Assembly: GCF_028335745.1 (NCBI RefSeq)
Contig: NZ_CP116477.1
Coordinates: 4,092,001-4,156,000, forward strand
DNA from: Pectobacterium sp. A5351
Lineage (GTDB): Bacteria > Pseudomonadota > Gammaproteobacteria > Enterobacterales > Enterobacteriaceae
Direction: 5' to 3'
Length of the DNA stretch: 64,000 nt
Shown: one piece after another, positions 32,334 to 48,416 of the stretch
How the letters are laid out: each line of letters starts with the position of its first letter
Numbering within the stretch: the stretch's first letter is position 1
Notes under the pieces: model-generated
The model's input: only the letters and a program-made list of their open reading frames with translations
Databases searched by the model: none
Told to the model about the DNA's origin: nothing
Program-made: the position numbers and the translations under genes

Positions 32334-32412
32334 GTCATTGCTGACTGCTTTATGAAATCTTTTTCCTGTCATCACAACTGCGTTTGCGCTGTTGCCGTGT
32401 CAGTGGAGGCGC

Positions 32413-32462
32413 ATTATAGGGACTTCTCGCCGCCTGACAAGCGCTAAATGCAAAAAAATTAT
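32413..32462 (-). promoter_or_regulatory. rRNA promoter P1 with UP element
   Basis: Minus strand: AT-rich UP element (AATTTTTTTGCATTT, to about 32462), -35 TTGTCA (32435-32440), 16-bp spacer, -10 TATAAT (32413-32418), then GCGCC as discriminator. This matches the strong, ppGpp-sensitive P1 promoters of E. coli rrn operons. The stretch 32113-32503 between 16S and hemG is thus leader plus promoters. Confidence 0.92.
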
Positions 32463-32503
32463 CGAGTGGGGATTTTTTCAGCAAAGCGAATTAAAAGACG
32501 GCG

Positions 32504-33043
32504 TTATGCCGGATTTTTCGCCGCTAATTGGGCGAAATCCTGAGCGAAACGTGCAACCTGCTGCCAGTCCGTATATTCAACTTCTTTTGTACTATCCGTT
32601 TCACCGCCAGTTATTCGCATAATGAGTTGAATCATTACCCGATCGAACCAACGATAGCGCGGATAACGCAAAGCACCCGCAAACACACAGCACAAATCCG
32701 GCTGCCAGGGAGAAGTCAGCAGGAACTTGCGTGTGTAGGCATTGGTTTGTACCGTGCGTTTTTCTGGCTTACGTGCGGTGAGGTTCACGGAGAAGAAGGC
32801 ACTAGGAAGCTGTTGCAGAGAAGCCAGGTGCTTACGGATAAATTGATTTACCGCAGGATGAAAGCGCCCGTATCGAATCGATGCCCCAATAGCAATCCGA
32901 TCGTATTGGCTCAGATCGATATCATTCGCATTGAGTACGTTGACAACATCACACTCCAGGGTTCCTTTCAGCGTATTCGCAATATAGGAGGCAATCGCTC
33001 TGGTTTGCCCATCCCGACTCGAAAACACGATCAAAGCTTTCAT
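32504..33043 (-). CDS. hemG: Menaquinone-dependent protoporphyrinogen IX oxidase HemG
   Basis: Flavodoxin-like FMN enzyme of haem synthesis that passes electrons from protoporphyrinogen IX to the quinone pool. 179 aa. FMN phosphate loop [20 protein letters not shown] at the start; [17 protein letters not shown] and the HemG-specific insertion (about residues 110-145) are present. Last gene of the pepQ-yigZ-trkH-hemG run, 21 bp after trkH. Its stop sits in a small hairpin (32499-32511). Next to rrn as in E. coli, where hemG precedes rrnA. Confidence 0.95.
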   Translation of the reverse strand: MKALIVFSSRDGQTRAIASYIANTLKGTLECDVVNVLNANDIDLSQYDRIAIGASIRYGRFHPAVNQFIRKHLASLQQLPSAFFSVNLTARKPEKRTVQTNAYTRKFLLTSPWQPDLCCVFAGALRYPRYRWFDRVMIQLIMRITGGETDSTKEVEYTDWQQVARFAQDFAQLAAKNPA

Positions 33044-33064
33044 TGTTCTTTATCCTTATGGGTA

Positions 33065-34516
33065 CTATTCCCGCCAAAAGGTTGGCGTAAACAGAACTAA
33101 AAGCGTGAAGACTTCTAAACGACCAAACAACATTGTCAGTATCAGAATCCATTTCGCCGTATCATTCATCGACGTAAAATTCTCCGCGACGACGCCCAGA
33201 CCCGGCCCCAGATTATTCAAGGTGGCAGCGACCGCAGCAAACGCGGAAAAATCATCAACGCCTGTCGCAATAACAGCCAGCATGCTGACAATAAAAACCA
33301 GCGCATACGCGGAAAAGAATCCCCACACAGCTTCAAGGATGCGTTCTGGCAGCGCCCGGTGACCCAGCTTAATGGTGTAAACCGCATTCGGATGCACTAA
33401 ACGCTTAAGCTCACGCGATCCTTGTAAGAAAAGCAGCAGGATACGAATCACTTTCAGGCCACCGCCGGTTGAGCCCGCACACCCGCCAATAAACGCGGAG
33501 CACAGAAGCAAAACTGGCAGAAAAAGCGGCCACGATGCGATGCTATCCGTCGTAAACCCTGCCGTTGTCGCCATGGAGACAACCTGGAAGAATGCCTGAT
33601 TGATCGTCTGCATCCCACTGTCATAAACATGGTGGAACCACAGGACAATCGTACACACGGCCACCAGCGACAATTGAACAAAAATGAACATGCGGAATTC
33701 TGGATCACGCCAGTATACCTTTAGGCTGCGACCGCTCAGCAGGGCAAAGTGCAAGCCGAAGTTACAGCCGGAAATCAGCAAGAATATGGCGATGATGGTG
33801 TTAATCGTTGGGCTATTAAAGTAACCGATGCTTGCATCGTGAGTAGAAAAGCCACCCACAGATACCGTAGAGAAACTGTGCCCAATCGCATCAAACACTG
33901 GCATTCCAGCCAGCCAGAGCGCGACGGCGCAGGCGATGGTAAGTAAGAGATAAATCAGCCACAGCGTTTTCGCCGTATCGGCAATACGCGGGCGCATTTT
34001 GTTTTCCTTCAACGGCCCCGGCATCTCGGCACGATAGAGCTGCATCCCACCGACACCAAGAATCGGCAGGATGGCAACGGCAAGTACGATGATCCCCATC
34101 CCGCCAAACCATTGCAGCATTTGGCGATAAAACAGGATGGCTTTAGGCAGCGAATCCAGCCCGACCAGCGTGGTAGCCCCCGTTGTCGTCAACCCAGAGA
34201 ACGATTCGAAAAAAGCATCCGTTACGCCCAAATTAGGGTGTTCAGCAAATAAGAAAGGCAGTGCTCCAACGCTTCCCAACACCGTCCAAAAGAGGACAAC
34301 GATCAGGAATCCTTCTCGAGATTTCAGCTCATGCTTCTGTTTTCGGTTTGGTAGCCACAGCATGATGCCAATAGCCAGCGCGACAATAAATGTCTGCGTA
34401 AACGCCCGGCCTGCGCCATCGCGGTAAATTAACGCTACCAGCCCGGGAATAACCATCGTTCCGGAAAAAAGGATAACCAACTGGCCGACAATACGGGTTA
34501 TGGCGCGCAAGTGCAT
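33065..34516 (-). CDS. trkH: Trk potassium uptake channel subunit TrkH
   Basis: Inner-membrane K+ channel subunit working with the NAD-binding TrkA, 483 aa (same as E. coli). Four pore loops with the selectivity-filter glycines are visible: TTTGATTLVG, TVSVGGFSTHDAS, MATTAGFTTDSI and NNLGPGLG. Starts MHLRAITRIVGQLVILFSGT. Between yigZ and hemG. Confidence 0.97.
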   Translation of the reverse strand: MHLRAITRIVGQLVILFSGTMVIPGLVALIYRDGAGRAFTQTFIVALAIGIMLWLPNRKQKHELKSREGFLIVVLFWTVLGSVGALPFLFAEHPNLGVTDAFFESFSGLTTTGATTLVGLDSLPKAILFYRQMLQWFGGMGIIVLAVAILPILGVGGMQLYRAEMPGPLKENKMRPRIADTAKTLWLIYLLLTIACAVALWLAGMPVFDAIGHSFSTVSVGGFSTHDASIGYFNSPTINTIIAIFLLISGCNFGLHFALLSGRSLKVYWRDPEFRMFIFVQLSLVAVCTIVLWFHHVYDSGMQTINQAFFQVVSMATTAGFTTDSIASWPLFLPVLLLCSAFIGGCAGSTGGGLKVIRILLLFLQGSRELKRLVHPNAVYTIKLGHRALPERILEAVWGFFSAYALVFIVSMLAVIATGVDDFSAFAAVAATLNNLGPGLGVVAENFTSMNDTAKWILILTMLFGRLEVFTLLVLFTPTFWRE

Positions 34517-34559
34517 CGCAGGGAATTCCTTAATGATTCATAAAAAAGCGCTGGGATTA

Positions 34560-35171
34560 TTATGGAATCGGCAATAAATGCAACGCGCCACGGCTTAAAT
34601 CACGCAATTTCATTGCCGCTTCCTCAGTTCCCCTGACGGGGATAGAGAACCGCAATACGACTTCCACGCCATACTCGCTATGCAGCACTTTTCCGCCAAG
34701 CTGGAAGATCAGTGATTCCACCTGAGGCAACAGCGCATAGTCACAGTGTAAGCCATACTCTTTTTGCAAGACTTTCTCTTGCAGCGATACCCGTTTCAGC
34801 GCTTGCTGAACGCCGCCGCCATAAGCCTTCACCAACCCACCAGTACCCAGCGGGATTCCGCCATAGTAACGCACGACCACGGCAGTAATGTCACCGATAC
34901 CGCTACCCATCAGTTGCGATAGCATCGGCTTACCTGCTGTACCAGACGGTTCACCATCGTCAGAAAAACCCAGTTGCTGGGAATCGTCGGGCGCGCCCGC
35001 AACAAACGCCCAGCAGTGATGCCCTGCCGAGGCGTGCTCTTCCCTTACCTGCTGGATAAAGGCTTTCGCCGCCTCGATTCCCGGCGTTGCTGCCAGGATC
35101 GTCGTAAAGCGGCTTTTCTTGATTTCCTCACTGAAGCTCACTGGCTCAACAAGGACTGGATACGCTTGCAT
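34560..35171 (-). CDS. yigZ: IMPACT family protein YigZ
   Basis: 203 aa. N-terminal UPF0029/IMPACT domain (EEIKKSRFTTILAATPG, EHASAGHHCWAFVAG, SDDGEPSGTAGKPMLSQL) followed by a DUF1949 domain. The family resembles the eukaryotic GCN2 regulator IMPACT. Its bacterial role is unclear. Its ATG overlaps the pepQ stop (TGATG), so translation is probably coupled. Confidence 0.93.
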   Translation of the reverse strand: MQAYPVLVEPVSFSEEIKKSRFTTILAATPGIEAAKAFIQQVREEHASAGHHCWAFVAGAPDDSQQLGFSDDGEPSGTAGKPMLSQLMGSGIGDITAVVVRYYGGIPLGTGGLVKAYGGGVQQALKRVSLQEKVLQKEYGLHCDYALLPQVESLIFQLGGKVLHSEYGVEVVLRFSIPVRGTEEAAMKLRDLSRGALHLLPIP

Positions 35172-36502
35172 CAGGCTAGGTTCAGGTCGCGCGTCATGTT
35201 TTCCACGCGCCCTTCATGAATGACAATATTATCTTCGATACGAATACCACCAAACGGTTTCAACGCATCGATTTTTTGCCAGTCAACGTGTTGACTCAAT
35301 TCGCCCTCACGCCACGGCGCGATCAAGGATTCGATGAAATAAATGCCCGGTTCGATCGTCATGACCATGCCGGGTTCCAGCACACGAGTACAGCGCAGGT
35401 AAGGATGCTGAGACGGCGCGGCCAGATGCGTGCCGCGGTCGTCTTGCATAAACCCTGCAACATCATGTACTTGTAACCCCAGCGGGTGACCCAAACCGTG
35501 TGGTAGGAAAAGTGACGTGAGTCCCTGCTCCACCATCGCCTCCTCGCTGATGTCACGCACCAACTGATGTGATTTCAGCAGCTTCGCAATTCGCTGATGC
35601 ATCTGAATATGGTAATCGGTATAGCGCACTCCCGCCTGAATGGTATCAATCAGCGCGAGCATTTCCTGATTGAGATCTTTAATCAGCAGGGCAAACGCGC
35701 CATCGCTCTGGGCAGAATAGGTTCGCGTCAGATCGGCGGCATAGCCGTTATATTCAGCCCCTGCATCAATCAGAAAGCTGCGGACATCGGAAGGTACCTG
35801 ATGATCGAGCTGGGTATAGTGCAACACTGCGGCATGTTCATTGAGTGCGATGATATTACCGTAAGGAACATCAATATCCCGATGTCCAGTGGCTGTCAGA
35901 TACGCCAGATTAATATCGAATTCGCTCATACCGGACAGAAACGCTTCATGCGCAGCCCGGTGACCGATCACCGCGGTCTTCTGTGCTTCACGCATGCAGG
36001 CCAGCTCGTAATCGGTTTTGTAAGCCCGGTGGTAGTGCAGATAATCCAGCACGCCCTGAGGATTAATATTGTCCGCGCGAATCCCCAACGCCTGCGCCCG
36101 TTGCGGTGCATAACCGATATAAGCAACGCGCTCGCGCTGCGATGGCAGATATTGCCCGATGTCATCAGCGTTTCGTAGCACGGCAATATCAATCTCTTCG
36201 GTCCAGAAACTCTCAGGAACCGGAGCCACGTTGTGCCAGTAATCCACTGGCGAGTAGAACCACAGTTTTGGCGGATTAACACCGTCAATCCACAGCCAGC
36301 AATTCGGCACCTGCGTGACGGGCACCCAGGCTTTAAACTGCGGGTTAACCTTGAAAGGATAATCGTGATCGTCCAGAAAAACGGTCAACAGCTCACCAGA
36401 GTGAATCAGTAATGCGTCAAGCTGATGGCGCGCTAAAACTGCCTGAGCACGCGCTTGCAGCGTAGCCAGATGGTGATGATATAAAGAAGCCAGCTTTTCC
36501 AT
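35171..36502 (-). CDS. pepQ: Xaa-Pro dipeptidase (prolidase) PepQ
   Basis: Cytosolic Mn2+ dipeptidase of family M24 that cleaves Xaa-Pro dipeptides, 443 aa (as in E. coli). Metal ligands: the two Asp in [20 protein letters not shown], His in [15 protein letters not shown], Glu in MTIEPGIYF and Glu in [10 protein letters not shown]. First gene of the pepQ-yigZ-trkH-hemG run and divergent from fadBA, as in E. coli. Confidence 0.97.
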   Translation of the reverse strand: MEKLASLYHHHLATLQARAQAVLARHQLDALLIHSGELLTVFLDDHDYPFKVNPQFKAWVPVTQVPNCWLWIDGVNPPKLWFYSPVDYWHNVAPVPESFWTEEIDIAVLRNADDIGQYLPSQRERVAYIGYAPQRAQALGIRADNINPQGVLDYLHYHRAYKTDYELACMREAQKTAVIGHRAAHEAFLSGMSEFDINLAYLTATGHRDIDVPYGNIIALNEHAAVLHYTQLDHQVPSDVRSFLIDAGAEYNGYAADLTRTYSAQSDGAFALLIKDLNQEMLALIDTIQAGVRYTDYHIQMHQRIAKLLKSHQLVRDISEEAMVEQGLTSLFLPHGLGHPLGLQVHDVAGFMQDDRGTHLAAPSQHPYLRCTRVLEPGMVMTIEPGIYFIESLIAPWREGELSQHVDWQKIDALKPFGGIRIEDNIVIHEGRVENMTRDLNLA

Positions 36503-36644
36503 GAGTATCCTTGTACGTCACGACATTATCCCTCCATTTTAACACAGGCATTCTCCAAGGGCAGCGTCCGGTGCTTTGTGATCGATTCGGCAAAAAATTA
36601 ATCTCTCGTTTGCAAAAAATTAACATTAAAACCACAATCCAATC

Positions 36645-36661
36645 ATCTGGTCATACCAGAT
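36645..36661. promoter_or_regulatory. Candidate FadR operator upstream of fadB
   Basis: Near-perfect 17-bp palindrome ATCTGGTCATACCAGAT, 26 bp upstream of the fadB start. It closely resembles the FadR consensus AACTGGTCNGACCAGTT, and E. coli fadBA is FadR-repressed. Binding is inferred. Confidence 0.8.
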
Positions 36662-36687
36662 CACTTACACAAACAGCGGAGATAAAC

Positions 36688-40052
<3,365 letters not shown>

Positions 40053-40088
40053 ATATAGATATGCTTTGCCAGAGCTACACCAGAAACC

Positions 40089-40115
40089 AAAAATCCCACA
40101 GACGTGGGATTTTTA
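40089..40115. terminator. Terminator between fadA and fre
   Basis: Stem AAATCCCAC (40091-40099), loop AGAC, GTGGGATTT (40104-40112), then TTACTTTTT. Flanking A- and T-runs let it act for fadA and possibly for convergent fre. Confidence 0.88.
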
Positions 40116-40160
40116 CTTTTTCATTCTGACCGCCATTAACTCTGACTGCCATCGGCCATT

Positions 40161-40862
40161 TTAAATAAACGAAAATGCATCGCTGAACATATGGGCCGTC
40201 AGCGCACCGCGCTCATTACAAAAACGCTCACGCGCAATTTTCGCCATTTCAAAGCGACCGGCAATGTAGATATCCTGTTCTGCCAGCGAACCGTAATCCT
40301 GCAATACCGCACTCAGAACGGTTCCCGTTCTGCCATTCCATCCAGCTTCCGGCTGTTCGACGACTGGCACCACCCGCAGGTTGGGGTGCCTGGCCGCAAA
40401 GCCTTCAAGCTCTGCGAGATCGTACAGGTGCTGGGATTCACGTCCGCCCCAGTAAACGGAGATATCGCGATCGGGCTGCTGTGCCAGCGCGGTCAGCAGG
40501 ATAGAACGCACATATGAAAATCCGGTTCCGCCCGCAATCAGCACCAGCGGACGCGTACTCTCTTCCCGCAGCCAGGCTTCACCATGAGGAATATCGACCG
40601 TCAGGGATTTTTCCTTATGAATACGTTCCATCACTGCCATCGCGTAAAGATTGAGTTCGGACGCCCCAATGTGCAATTCGATAAAATTTTTATCCATCGG
40701 GGTCGATGCCAGTGAGAAAGGACGTTTGTCTCGATCGCCCATCACCACCATCAAATACTGGCCAGCCCGAAAGGAAAACGGCGCTTCAGGTAATAAACGA
40801 ACGCGATAGACCGTATCGGTTATCGCTTCAACCGAAGTCACTTTACAGCTCAATGTTGTCAT
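40161..40862 (-). CDS. fre: NAD(P)H-flavin reductase Fre
   Basis: Soluble enzyme reducing free FMN, FAD or riboflavin with NAD(P)H, 233 aa (as in E. coli). Flavin-binding [11 protein letters not shown] and nucleotide-binding [15 protein letters not shown] are visible; ends [10 protein letters not shown]. Reduced flavins from such enzymes can feed other enzymes; its neighbour ubiD uses a prenylated flavin, but a direct link is only inference. Downstream of ubiD, convergent with fadA. Confidence 0.96.
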   Translation of the reverse strand: MTTLSCKVTSVEAITDTVYRVRLLPEAPFSFRAGQYLMVVMGDRDKRPFSLASTPMDKNFIELHIGASELNLYAMAVMERIHKEKSLTVDIPHGEAWLREESTRPLVLIAGGTGFSYVRSILLTALAQQPDRDISVYWGGRESQHLYDLAELEGFAARHPNLRVVPVVEQPEAGWNGRTGTVLSAVLQDYGSLAEQDIYIAGRFEMAKIARERFCNERGALTAHMFSDAFSFI

Positions 40863-40911
40863 GCATTCCCTCTATAGGGTCATAAAAGCAAAACTGAGAA
40901 CAGGGCAGCCG

Positions 40912-42408
40912 TTAACGCCGGGGCTCTCTGTCACTAAAAATGGCCAACTCGTCCCATATCTCATCAATGCGGGCACAAACCTGTGGGTCTTTCTTGATAG
41001 GGTGTCCCCACTCGCGCTGTGTCTCGCCCGGCCATTTATTGGTGGCATCCAGACCCATTTTGGAACCCAGGCCAGAAACCGGCGAGGCGAAATCAAGATA
41101 GTCGATCGGCGTATTTTCCACTAATACCGTATCGCGTGCCGGATCCATACGCGTCGTGATCGCCCATATCACGTCGTTCCAGTCTCGGGCGTTAACGTCA
41201 TCATCGCAGACAATGACAAATTTCGTATACATGAACTGGCGTAAAAAAGACCAGACGCCCATCATGACGCGTTTAGCATGGCCCGCGTACTGTTTCTTCA
41301 TGGTAACGACCGCCAGACGGTAAGAGCAACCCTCCGGTGGCAAATAAAAATCAACAATCTCAGGGAACTGCTTTTGCAGGATCGGCACGAAAACTTCGTT
41401 CAACGCCACGCCCAGCACCGCGGGCTCATCCGGTGGCCGCCCCGTGTAAGTCGAGTGATAAATGGCATTCTGACGCTGAGTGATATGCGTGACGGTAAAG
41501 ACCGGAAAATGGTCAACCTCATTGTAATAGCCGGTGTGGTCGCCATAAGGCCCTTCAGCCGCCATTTCTCCAGGTTCAATATAGCCTTCCAGAACAATTT
41601 CCGCACTGGCAGGCACTTCAAGATCGTTTGACAGACACTTCACCACTTCGGTCTTATTCCCACGCAGCAAACCGGCAAAGGCATATTCCGATAGCGTATC
41701 AGGGACGGGCGTCACCGCACCGAGGATCGTCGCAGGGTCAGCCCCCAATGCGACAGATACCGGAAAACGCTGCCCCGGATTTTCCTGACACCACTCCTGA
41801 AAATCCAGCGCGCCGCCGCGGTGAGATAGCCAGCGCATGATCAGTTTGTTTTTACCCAGCACCTGCTGGCGATAGATCCCCAGATTCTGGCGTTCTTTAT
41901 GCGGCCCGCGCGTCACGGTAAGCCCCCAGGTAATGAGCGGCGCGGCATCTTCTGGCCAGCACTGCATCACCGGAAGCCGGCGCAGATCAACGTCATCACC
42001 TTGCCAAACCTGTTCCTGACACGGCGCCGAAGACAGCCGTTTCGTCGGCATATTCAATACCTGACGGAACTTCGGCATTTTATCGACCAGATCGCGGAAC
42101 CCTTTAGGCGGCTCCGGCTCTTTCAGAAACGCCAGCAGCTTACCCACCTCGCGCAGTGCGCTGACCTCTTCTTGCCCCATTCCCAATGCAACACGTTTCG
42201 GCGTGCCGAATAAATTGCACAGCACCGGTATGTCATAGCCTTTGGGGTTTTCAAACAGGAGAGCCGGGCCTTCCGCACGCAGCGTCCGGTCAGCAATTTC
42301 CGTCATTTCAAGGTAAGGATCAATGGGCTGGGTAATGCGTTTCAACTCCCCTCTCTCTTCCAGCAGCGAGAGGAACTCGCGTAAGTCACGGTATTTCATG
42401 CTATTCAT
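40912..42408 (-). CDS. ubiD: 3-octaprenyl-4-hydroxybenzoate decarboxylase UbiD
   Basis: prFMN-dependent decarboxylase of ubiquinone synthesis, about 498 aa (497 in E. coli). Highly conserved stretches: [77 protein letters not shown]. The frame opens 14 codons earlier. The ATG at 42408 ([13 protein letters not shown]) best matches the family, though I see no clear ribosome-binding site before it. Needs prFMN made by UbiX, which is not in this window. Confidence 0.95.
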   Translation of the reverse strand: MNSMKYRDLREFLSLLEERGELKRITQPIDPYLEMTEIADRTLRAEGPALLFENPKGYDIPVLCNLFGTPKRVALGMGQEEVSALREVGKLLAFLKEPEPPKGFRDLVDKMPKFRQVLNMPTKRLSSAPCQEQVWQGDDVDLRRLPVMQCWPEDAAPLITWGLTVTRGPHKERQNLGIYRQQVLGKNKLIMRWLSHRGGALDFQEWCQENPGQRFPVSVALGADPATILGAVTPVPDTLSEYAFAGLLRGNKTEVVKCLSNDLEVPASAEIVLEGYIEPGEMAAEGPYGDHTGYYNEVDHFPVFTVTHITQRQNAIYHSTYTGRPPDEPAVLGVALNEVFVPILQKQFPEIVDFYLPPEGCSYRLAVVTMKKQYAGHAKRVMMGVWSFLRQFMYTKFVIVCDDDVNARDWNDVIWAITTRMDPARDTVLVENTPIDYLDFASPVSGLGSKMGLDATNKWPGETQREWGHPIKKDPQVCARIDEIWDELAIFSDREPRR

Positions 42409-42512
42409 CGGGGGCAGTCTATCGTTGTGGCTATTATAAAGTCTCTTCACCCACCTGTCGCTTCCCGCAGCGCCTATTTATGGTAAGAATCCAGTCACCA
42501 TCAAGAATCCGA

Positions 42513-42529
42513 TTACCATAATGTGGTAA
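42513..42529. promoter_or_regulatory. Inverted repeat between ubiD and rfaH
   Basis: TTACCA (42513-42518), N5, TGGTAA (42524-42529), about 80 bp upstream of rfaH. Symmetric and in the divergent control region, so a protein-binding site is possible, but no known regulator is recognised. Confidence 0.35.
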
Positions 42530-42608
42530 CAAAAATATCTGCCGAAAATTTTTTATCCGTGCTCGCTTTTGTTATGCTTGCTCGTCGGAATCATAAGTCT
42601 GCGAAATT

Positions 42609-43097
42609 ATGGAAGCCTGGTACTTACTGTATTGTAAACGTGGTCAACTGCTGCGCGCGAAAGAGCACCTGGAACGTCAGGATGTGACCTGCGTGAGCCC
42701 GATGATCACGCTGGATAAAATCGTTCGTGGTAAACGAACGGAAGTGTGTGAGCCGCTGTTCCCAAACTACCTGTTTGTGGAATTCGATCCCGAACGCATC
42801 CACACCACCACCATCAGCGCAACGCGTGGGGTGAGCAACTTTGTGCGATTTGGCGCGCTGCCCGCGACCATTCCGCAGCAGGTTATCGATGAGTTATCCC
42901 TTCGCCCGATTCAGGGAATCCTTGACCCACTGACGCCGCAGCCCGGCGATAGCGTGGTCATTACCGACGGTATTTTCTCTGGTCTTCAGGCGATTTACAC
43001 CGAACCTGACGGCGAAGCCCGTTCGATGCTGTTGCTGAATATGCTGAACAAGCAGGTCAGGCAGAGCATTGATAACCGCGAGTTTCGCAAAGCCTAA
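42609..43097 (+). CDS. rfaH: Transcription antitermination factor RfaH
   Basis: NusG paralogue that boosts elongation through ops-containing operons (LPS, capsule and others), 162 aa as in E. coli. N-terminal NGN domain ([45 protein letters not shown]) and C-terminal KOW region ([20 protein letters not shown]). The C-terminal domain is the one that refolds from helices to a beta barrel in E. coli. Divergent from ubiD. Confidence 0.96.
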   Translation: MEAWYLLYCKRGQLLRAKEHLERQDVTCVSPMITLDKIVRGKRTEVCEPLFPNYLFVEFDPERIHTTTISATRGVSNFVRFGALPATIPQQVIDELSLRPIQGILDPLTPQPGDSVVITDGIFSGLQAIYTEPDGEARSMLLLNMLNKQVRQSIDNREFRKA

Positions 43098-43122
43098 CCC
43101 GTGTCTATGTTTTTTACCCTAC

Positions 43123-43145
43123 CCGGCGCGTTTATACCGCGCCGG
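43123..43145. terminator. GC-rich hairpin between convergent rfaH and hemB
   Basis: CCGGCGCG (43123-43130), loop TTTATAC, CGCGCCGG (43138-43145). A strong stem, but neither strand has a clear T-run after it, so it would be a weak intrinsic terminator. Confidence 0.5.
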
Positions 43146-43156
43146 ATGAAACAAAC

Positions 43157-44979
<1,823 letters not shown>

Positions 44980-45024
44980 GACTCTCACCTGCTCGTGACC
45001 GTTCGCCGACTTCACTCTGGCGAA

Positions 45025-45054
45025 TAAAAAAATAAGACCTCTCAAAGAGAGGTC
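45025..45054 (-). terminator. Terminator between tatC and tatD
   Basis: Stem GACCTCTC (45036-45043), loop AAA, GAGAGGTC (45047-45054). On the minus strand it is followed by TTATTTTTTT (45025-45035). It would end ubiE-ubiJ-ubiB-tatABC transcription, suggesting a separate promoter or readthrough for tatD-hemB. Confidence 0.88.
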
Positions 45055-45085
45055 ATTTTACCGTCCTACCGCAGGAAACCGTGTG

Positions 45086-45838
45086 TTACTGCGATGGCTC
45101 TTCGGTTTCAGCCCGGCGGCCTTTGCCAACGTAAAACCGCGCGAAAAAGACGCCAACTTCAAACAGCAGATACATGGGGATTGCCAGCAGCGTCTGTGAG
45201 AAAACATCCGGCGGCGTTAGCAGCATACCGACAACAAACGCGCCGACCAGAATATAAGGGCGCTTTCTTTTCAGATCTTCCGGCGTCACCACACCGCTCC
45301 AACAGAGCAGCACAATGGCAACTGGCACTTCAAACGATACCCCGAACGCCATGAACAGTGCCATAACAAAATCGAGGTAGTTATTAATATCGGTCGCAAT
45401 CAGCACGCCAACGGGCGCGGTTTTCGCGAAAAAGCCAAACGCCAGAGGGAACACCACAAAGTACGCGAACGCCATACCCGCATAAAACAGCAGACTGCTA
45501 GAGACCAACAGCGGCATCATTAAACGACGTTCGTGTTTATACAGGGCTGGTGCCACAAACGCCCACACCTGATACAGCACCAGCGGCGCGGCAACAAACA
45601 CTGAGACAATCATCGTCAGCTTGATCGGCGTAAAGAAAGGTGAGGCGACATCGGTCGCGATCATACTGGCACCTGCCGGTAATTGCTCGATGAGAGGAGC
45701 AGAAACCAATTGGTAGATGTCGTTGGCAAAGTACACTAGCGCAATAAATACCGCCAGCACACAGATAATGCTGTTGAGTAGACGCTTGCGTAGCTCAATC
45801 AGGTGGCTAATTAGCGGTTGAGTATCTTCATCGGCCAT
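45086..45838 (-). CDS. tatC: Sec-independent protein translocase TatC
   Basis: Six-helix inner-membrane core of the twin-arginine translocase that recognises Tat signal peptides with TatB. 250 aa. Starts [20 protein letters not shown]; conserved [23 protein letters not shown] and [14 protein letters not shown]. Begins 3 bp after tatB ends. Confidence 0.97.
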   Translation of the reverse strand: MADEDTQPLISHLIELRKRLLNSIICVLAVFIALVYFANDIYQLVSAPLIEQLPAGASMIATDVASPFFTPIKLTMIVSVFVAAPLVLYQVWAFVAPALYKHERRLMMPLLVSSSLLFYAGMAFAYFVVFPLAFGFFAKTAPVGVLIATDINNYLDFVMALFMAFGVSFEVPVAIVLLCWSGVVTPEDLKRKRPYILVGAFVVGMLLTPPDVFSQTLLAIPMYLLFEVGVFFARFYVGKGRRAETEEPSQ

Positions 45839-45841
45839 AAA

Positions 45842-46429
45842 CTAACGACTATCGCTCGGTTGACGGGCAGAAACAGCAGAAGACTGGAACTGCTCAGGTT
45901 TGACATTCTCGTTGCCGACAGCTTCAGCACCGGTGGCGCTCTCATGGTGATGTTCAGCAACAGCACCCTTTTCAGGCTTAGGCTGGCTGGCTGCTGGCCG
46001 TACTGCGGTTTCCGTTTCAATGACCCCGTCATAGGCCGCTTCAGGATCGTTTAGCGGGGCGTTGCGAGGCGGTTCCACCGTCGCGTTCGGATCGTCTGAC
46101 TCTTGATGACCCTCTGATTTTTGCAGCGACGATGTTTCGCTATAGCTACGTTTCATCGCTTCTGCCGCTTCTTTAAGTTCATCCATTGAGGCTTTCAACT
46201 CAGGTGACAGATTCTGCAAACTGGCTTTTTCGACTTTTTTCAGGCTTTCCTGAAACTCCTGAATTTTCAGCTCCTGCGACAGTTCATTCTGAACGGTGGA
46301 CGCCAGCGCACGCAGCGTCCTGATCCAGCTTGCAACCGTCTTGACTGCCACAGGCAAACGTTCCGGCCCAAGGACAATCAGGCCAAGAACCATCACCAAT
46401 AGCAATTCACCAAAACCGATATCGAACAC
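45842..46429 (-). CDS. tatB: Sec-independent protein translocase TatB
   Basis: Single-span Tat subunit, 195 aa. Residues 1-22 are the membrane helix [20 protein letters not shown] with the conserved Glu8, followed by GPERLP and an amphipathic helix, then a long low-complexity, charged C-terminal tail. Longer than E. coli TatB (171 aa), mainly in the variable tail. Sits 3 bp after tatA. Confidence 0.95.
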   Translation of the reverse strand: MFDIGFGELLLVMVLGLIVLGPERLPVAVKTVASWIRTLRALASTVQNELSQELKIQEFQESLKKVEKASLQNLSPELKASMDELKEAAEAMKRSYSETSSLQKSEGHQESDDPNATVEPPRNAPLNDPEAAYDGVIETETAVRPAASQPKPEKGAVAEHHHESATGAEAVGNENVKPEQFQSSAVSARQPSDSR

Positions 46430-46432
46430 AGA

Positions 46433-46693
46433 TTACACCTGCTCTTTATGCTGGCTCTTCGGGTCGCCCTGCTTGACGTCTGCCTGGCTGTCAGCAATAG
46501 ATTTGGTAGAGAAATCTGCATCTGGCTGCGTTTTGTCTGCGCTAGTGGACGGCTGATCGTCACCCATCGCTTTCTTAAACCCTTTGATTGACGCGCCCAG
46601 ATCTGAACCCAGCGTTCTCAGCTTGTTAGTTCCGAACAGCAGTACGACGATGACAGCGATAATCAACAGGTTCCAGATACTAATACCACCCAT
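46433..46693 (-). CDS. tatA: Sec-independent protein translocase TatA
   Basis: Pore-forming Tat subunit, 86 aa (89 in E. coli). N-terminal membrane helix [20 protein letters not shown], the [20 protein letters not shown] amphipathic helix and a polar tail ending in KEQV. First of three tightly spaced tat genes downstream of ubiB (82-bp gap). Confidence 0.96.
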   Translation of the reverse strand: MGGISIWNLLIIAVIVVLLFGTNKLRTLGSDLGASIKGFKKAMGDDQPSTSADKTQPDADFSTKSIADSQADVKQGDPKSQHKEQV

Positions 46694-46775
46694 AACATTT
46701 ACCTCTTTTCAAAAAGGGGAACGACAGAATTACCGTGATTATATCGGGTTATTCTGGCGTGTATCATGATCTGCT

Positions 46776-48416
46776 TCAACGAGTTCGACGCCAGCCGATA
46801 ATCCAGGCAACAATTCCTGCAGCCATCAACCCTGCGGGAACCATGTCGGCCTCAACACGGCTGATCAATAACAACGTACCACTAATTAGTAGCGTGGCGC
46901 CAATACCCAAAAGATATCGTGACTGCCCTTGACGCGCCTGCTGCGTTTTCAACTCATAGGCCAGTTGATCGACGCTGTGCTTTAACATCTTATGCTGACG
47001 CAGCCCGTCATAAAACAATTCAGGCACTTCCGGCAGCTTTTCCGCCCAGAACGGCGCTTTTTCTTTAAGCGCACGGAAAACCGCAGGCAAACCGACTTGC
47101 TGCTTCAGCCAGGTTTCCAGAAACGGCTTAGCCGTTTTCCACAGGTCAAGCTGCGGGTAAAGCTGCCGGCCAACGCCCTCAATATACAGCAACGTTTTTT
47201 GCAGCAACACCAATTGGGGCTGTACTTCCATGTTGAAGCGACGCGCCGTATTAAACAAATTCAATAATACATGGCCGAACGAAATTTCCGCCAACGGCTT
47301 CTCGAAGATTGGCTCACAGACCGTACGAATAGCAAATTCAAAATCGGCAACATTGGTATCCGCCGGCACCCAGCCCGAATCCACATGCAGTTCGGCGACC
47401 TTGCGATAATCACGGTTGAAGAAGGCAATAAAATTCTCGGCCAGATAGCGCTTATCCTCTTTATTCAACGAACCGACTATACCGCAATCAATACCGATGT
47501 ATTGCGGGTCTTCCGGGTGCTCGTGGCTGATAAAGATATTGCCGGGATGCATATCTGCATGGAAGAAACTGTCGCGGAATACCTGCGTGAAGAAAACCTG
47601 AACACCGCGTTCAGCCAGCAGTTTCATATCCGTTCCATTCGCTTTCAGCGCATCAACATCAGAAACGGGAATGCCGTAGATTCGTTCCATCACCAACATG
47701 TCTTCGCTGCAATAATCCGAATAAATTTCCGGCACATACAGCATCGGGCTGTTCTCAAAATTCCGCCGTAGCTGAATGGCATTGGCTGCTTCTCGCAGCA
47801 AGTTCAGCTCATCAAGCAACGTTTTTTCGTATTCCAGCACCACTTCACGCGGCCGCAGGCGACGACCATCCGGCAACAGACGAGGCAACCAGCCAGCCAG
47901 GCGCTTCATCAGGCGCATATCCGCCTTGATGACCGGCAAGATATCCGGGCGGATAACCTTGATAACGATCTCTTTTCCCGTACTTTTCAGACAGGCGGTA
48001 TGCACCTGTGCAATGGAGGCAGAAGCCAGCGGTGTAATGTCAAAATCATCAAACCACTCTTCGAGAGGAATCCCCCCCATCGACAGCTCAATTTGCGCGC
48101 GCGCCAGTTTGCCATCAAACGGCTCAACCTTATCCTGCAACATCGCCAGTTGATCTGCGATGGCAGGTGGAAAGAGATCGCGGCGCGTAGACATCATTTG
48201 CCCGAACTTAATCCACACCGGCCCCAGTTCCTGTAATGCCAAACGCAGACGTTCCCCTAAAGGCATGTTGCGGTGACGATTGGGTAACCAGAACAGTAGA
48301 CGACGGCCCGCACGCAGGGGAAGCGTCAGACGCATTTTAGGAATGAGTTCGTCCAGACCATAGCTCAACAGCACGCGCACAATGCTGTAAAGGCGGCGTA
48401 ATTCACTGGGCGTCAT
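46776..48416 (-). CDS. ubiB: Ubiquinone biosynthesis ABC1/ADCK-like kinase family protein UbiB
   Basis: Atypical kinase-fold ATPase needed for ubiquinone synthesis, 546 aa (as in E. coli). KxGQ motif in [15 protein letters not shown]-rich loop in [11 protein letters not shown], catalytic and metal segments in [12 protein letters not shown] and IGIDCGIVG. Two C-terminal membrane helices (about residues 500-540). Its ATG overlaps the ubiJ stop by 4 nt (ATGA). Confidence 0.96.
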   Translation of the reverse strand: MTPSELRRLYSIVRVLLSYGLDELIPKMRLTLPLRAGRRLLFWLPNRHRNMPLGERLRLALQELGPVWIKFGQMMSTRRDLFPPAIADQLAMLQDKVEPFDGKLARAQIELSMGGIPLEEWFDDFDITPLASASIAQVHTACLKSTGKEIVIKVIRPDILPVIKADMRLMKRLAGWLPRLLPDGRRLRPREVVLEYEKTLLDELNLLREAANAIQLRRNFENSPMLYVPEIYSDYCSEDMLVMERIYGIPVSDVDALKANGTDMKLLAERGVQVFFTQVFRDSFFHADMHPGNIFISHEHPEDPQYIGIDCGIVGSLNKEDKRYLAENFIAFFNRDYRKVAELHVDSGWVPADTNVADFEFAIRTVCEPIFEKPLAEISFGHVLLNLFNTARRFNMEVQPQLVLLQKTLLYIEGVGRQLYPQLDLWKTAKPFLETWLKQQVGLPAVFRALKEKAPFWAEKLPEVPELFYDGLRQHKMLKHSVDQLAYELKTQQARQGQSRYLLGIGATLLISGTLLLISRVEADMVPAGLMAAGIVAWIIGWRRTR

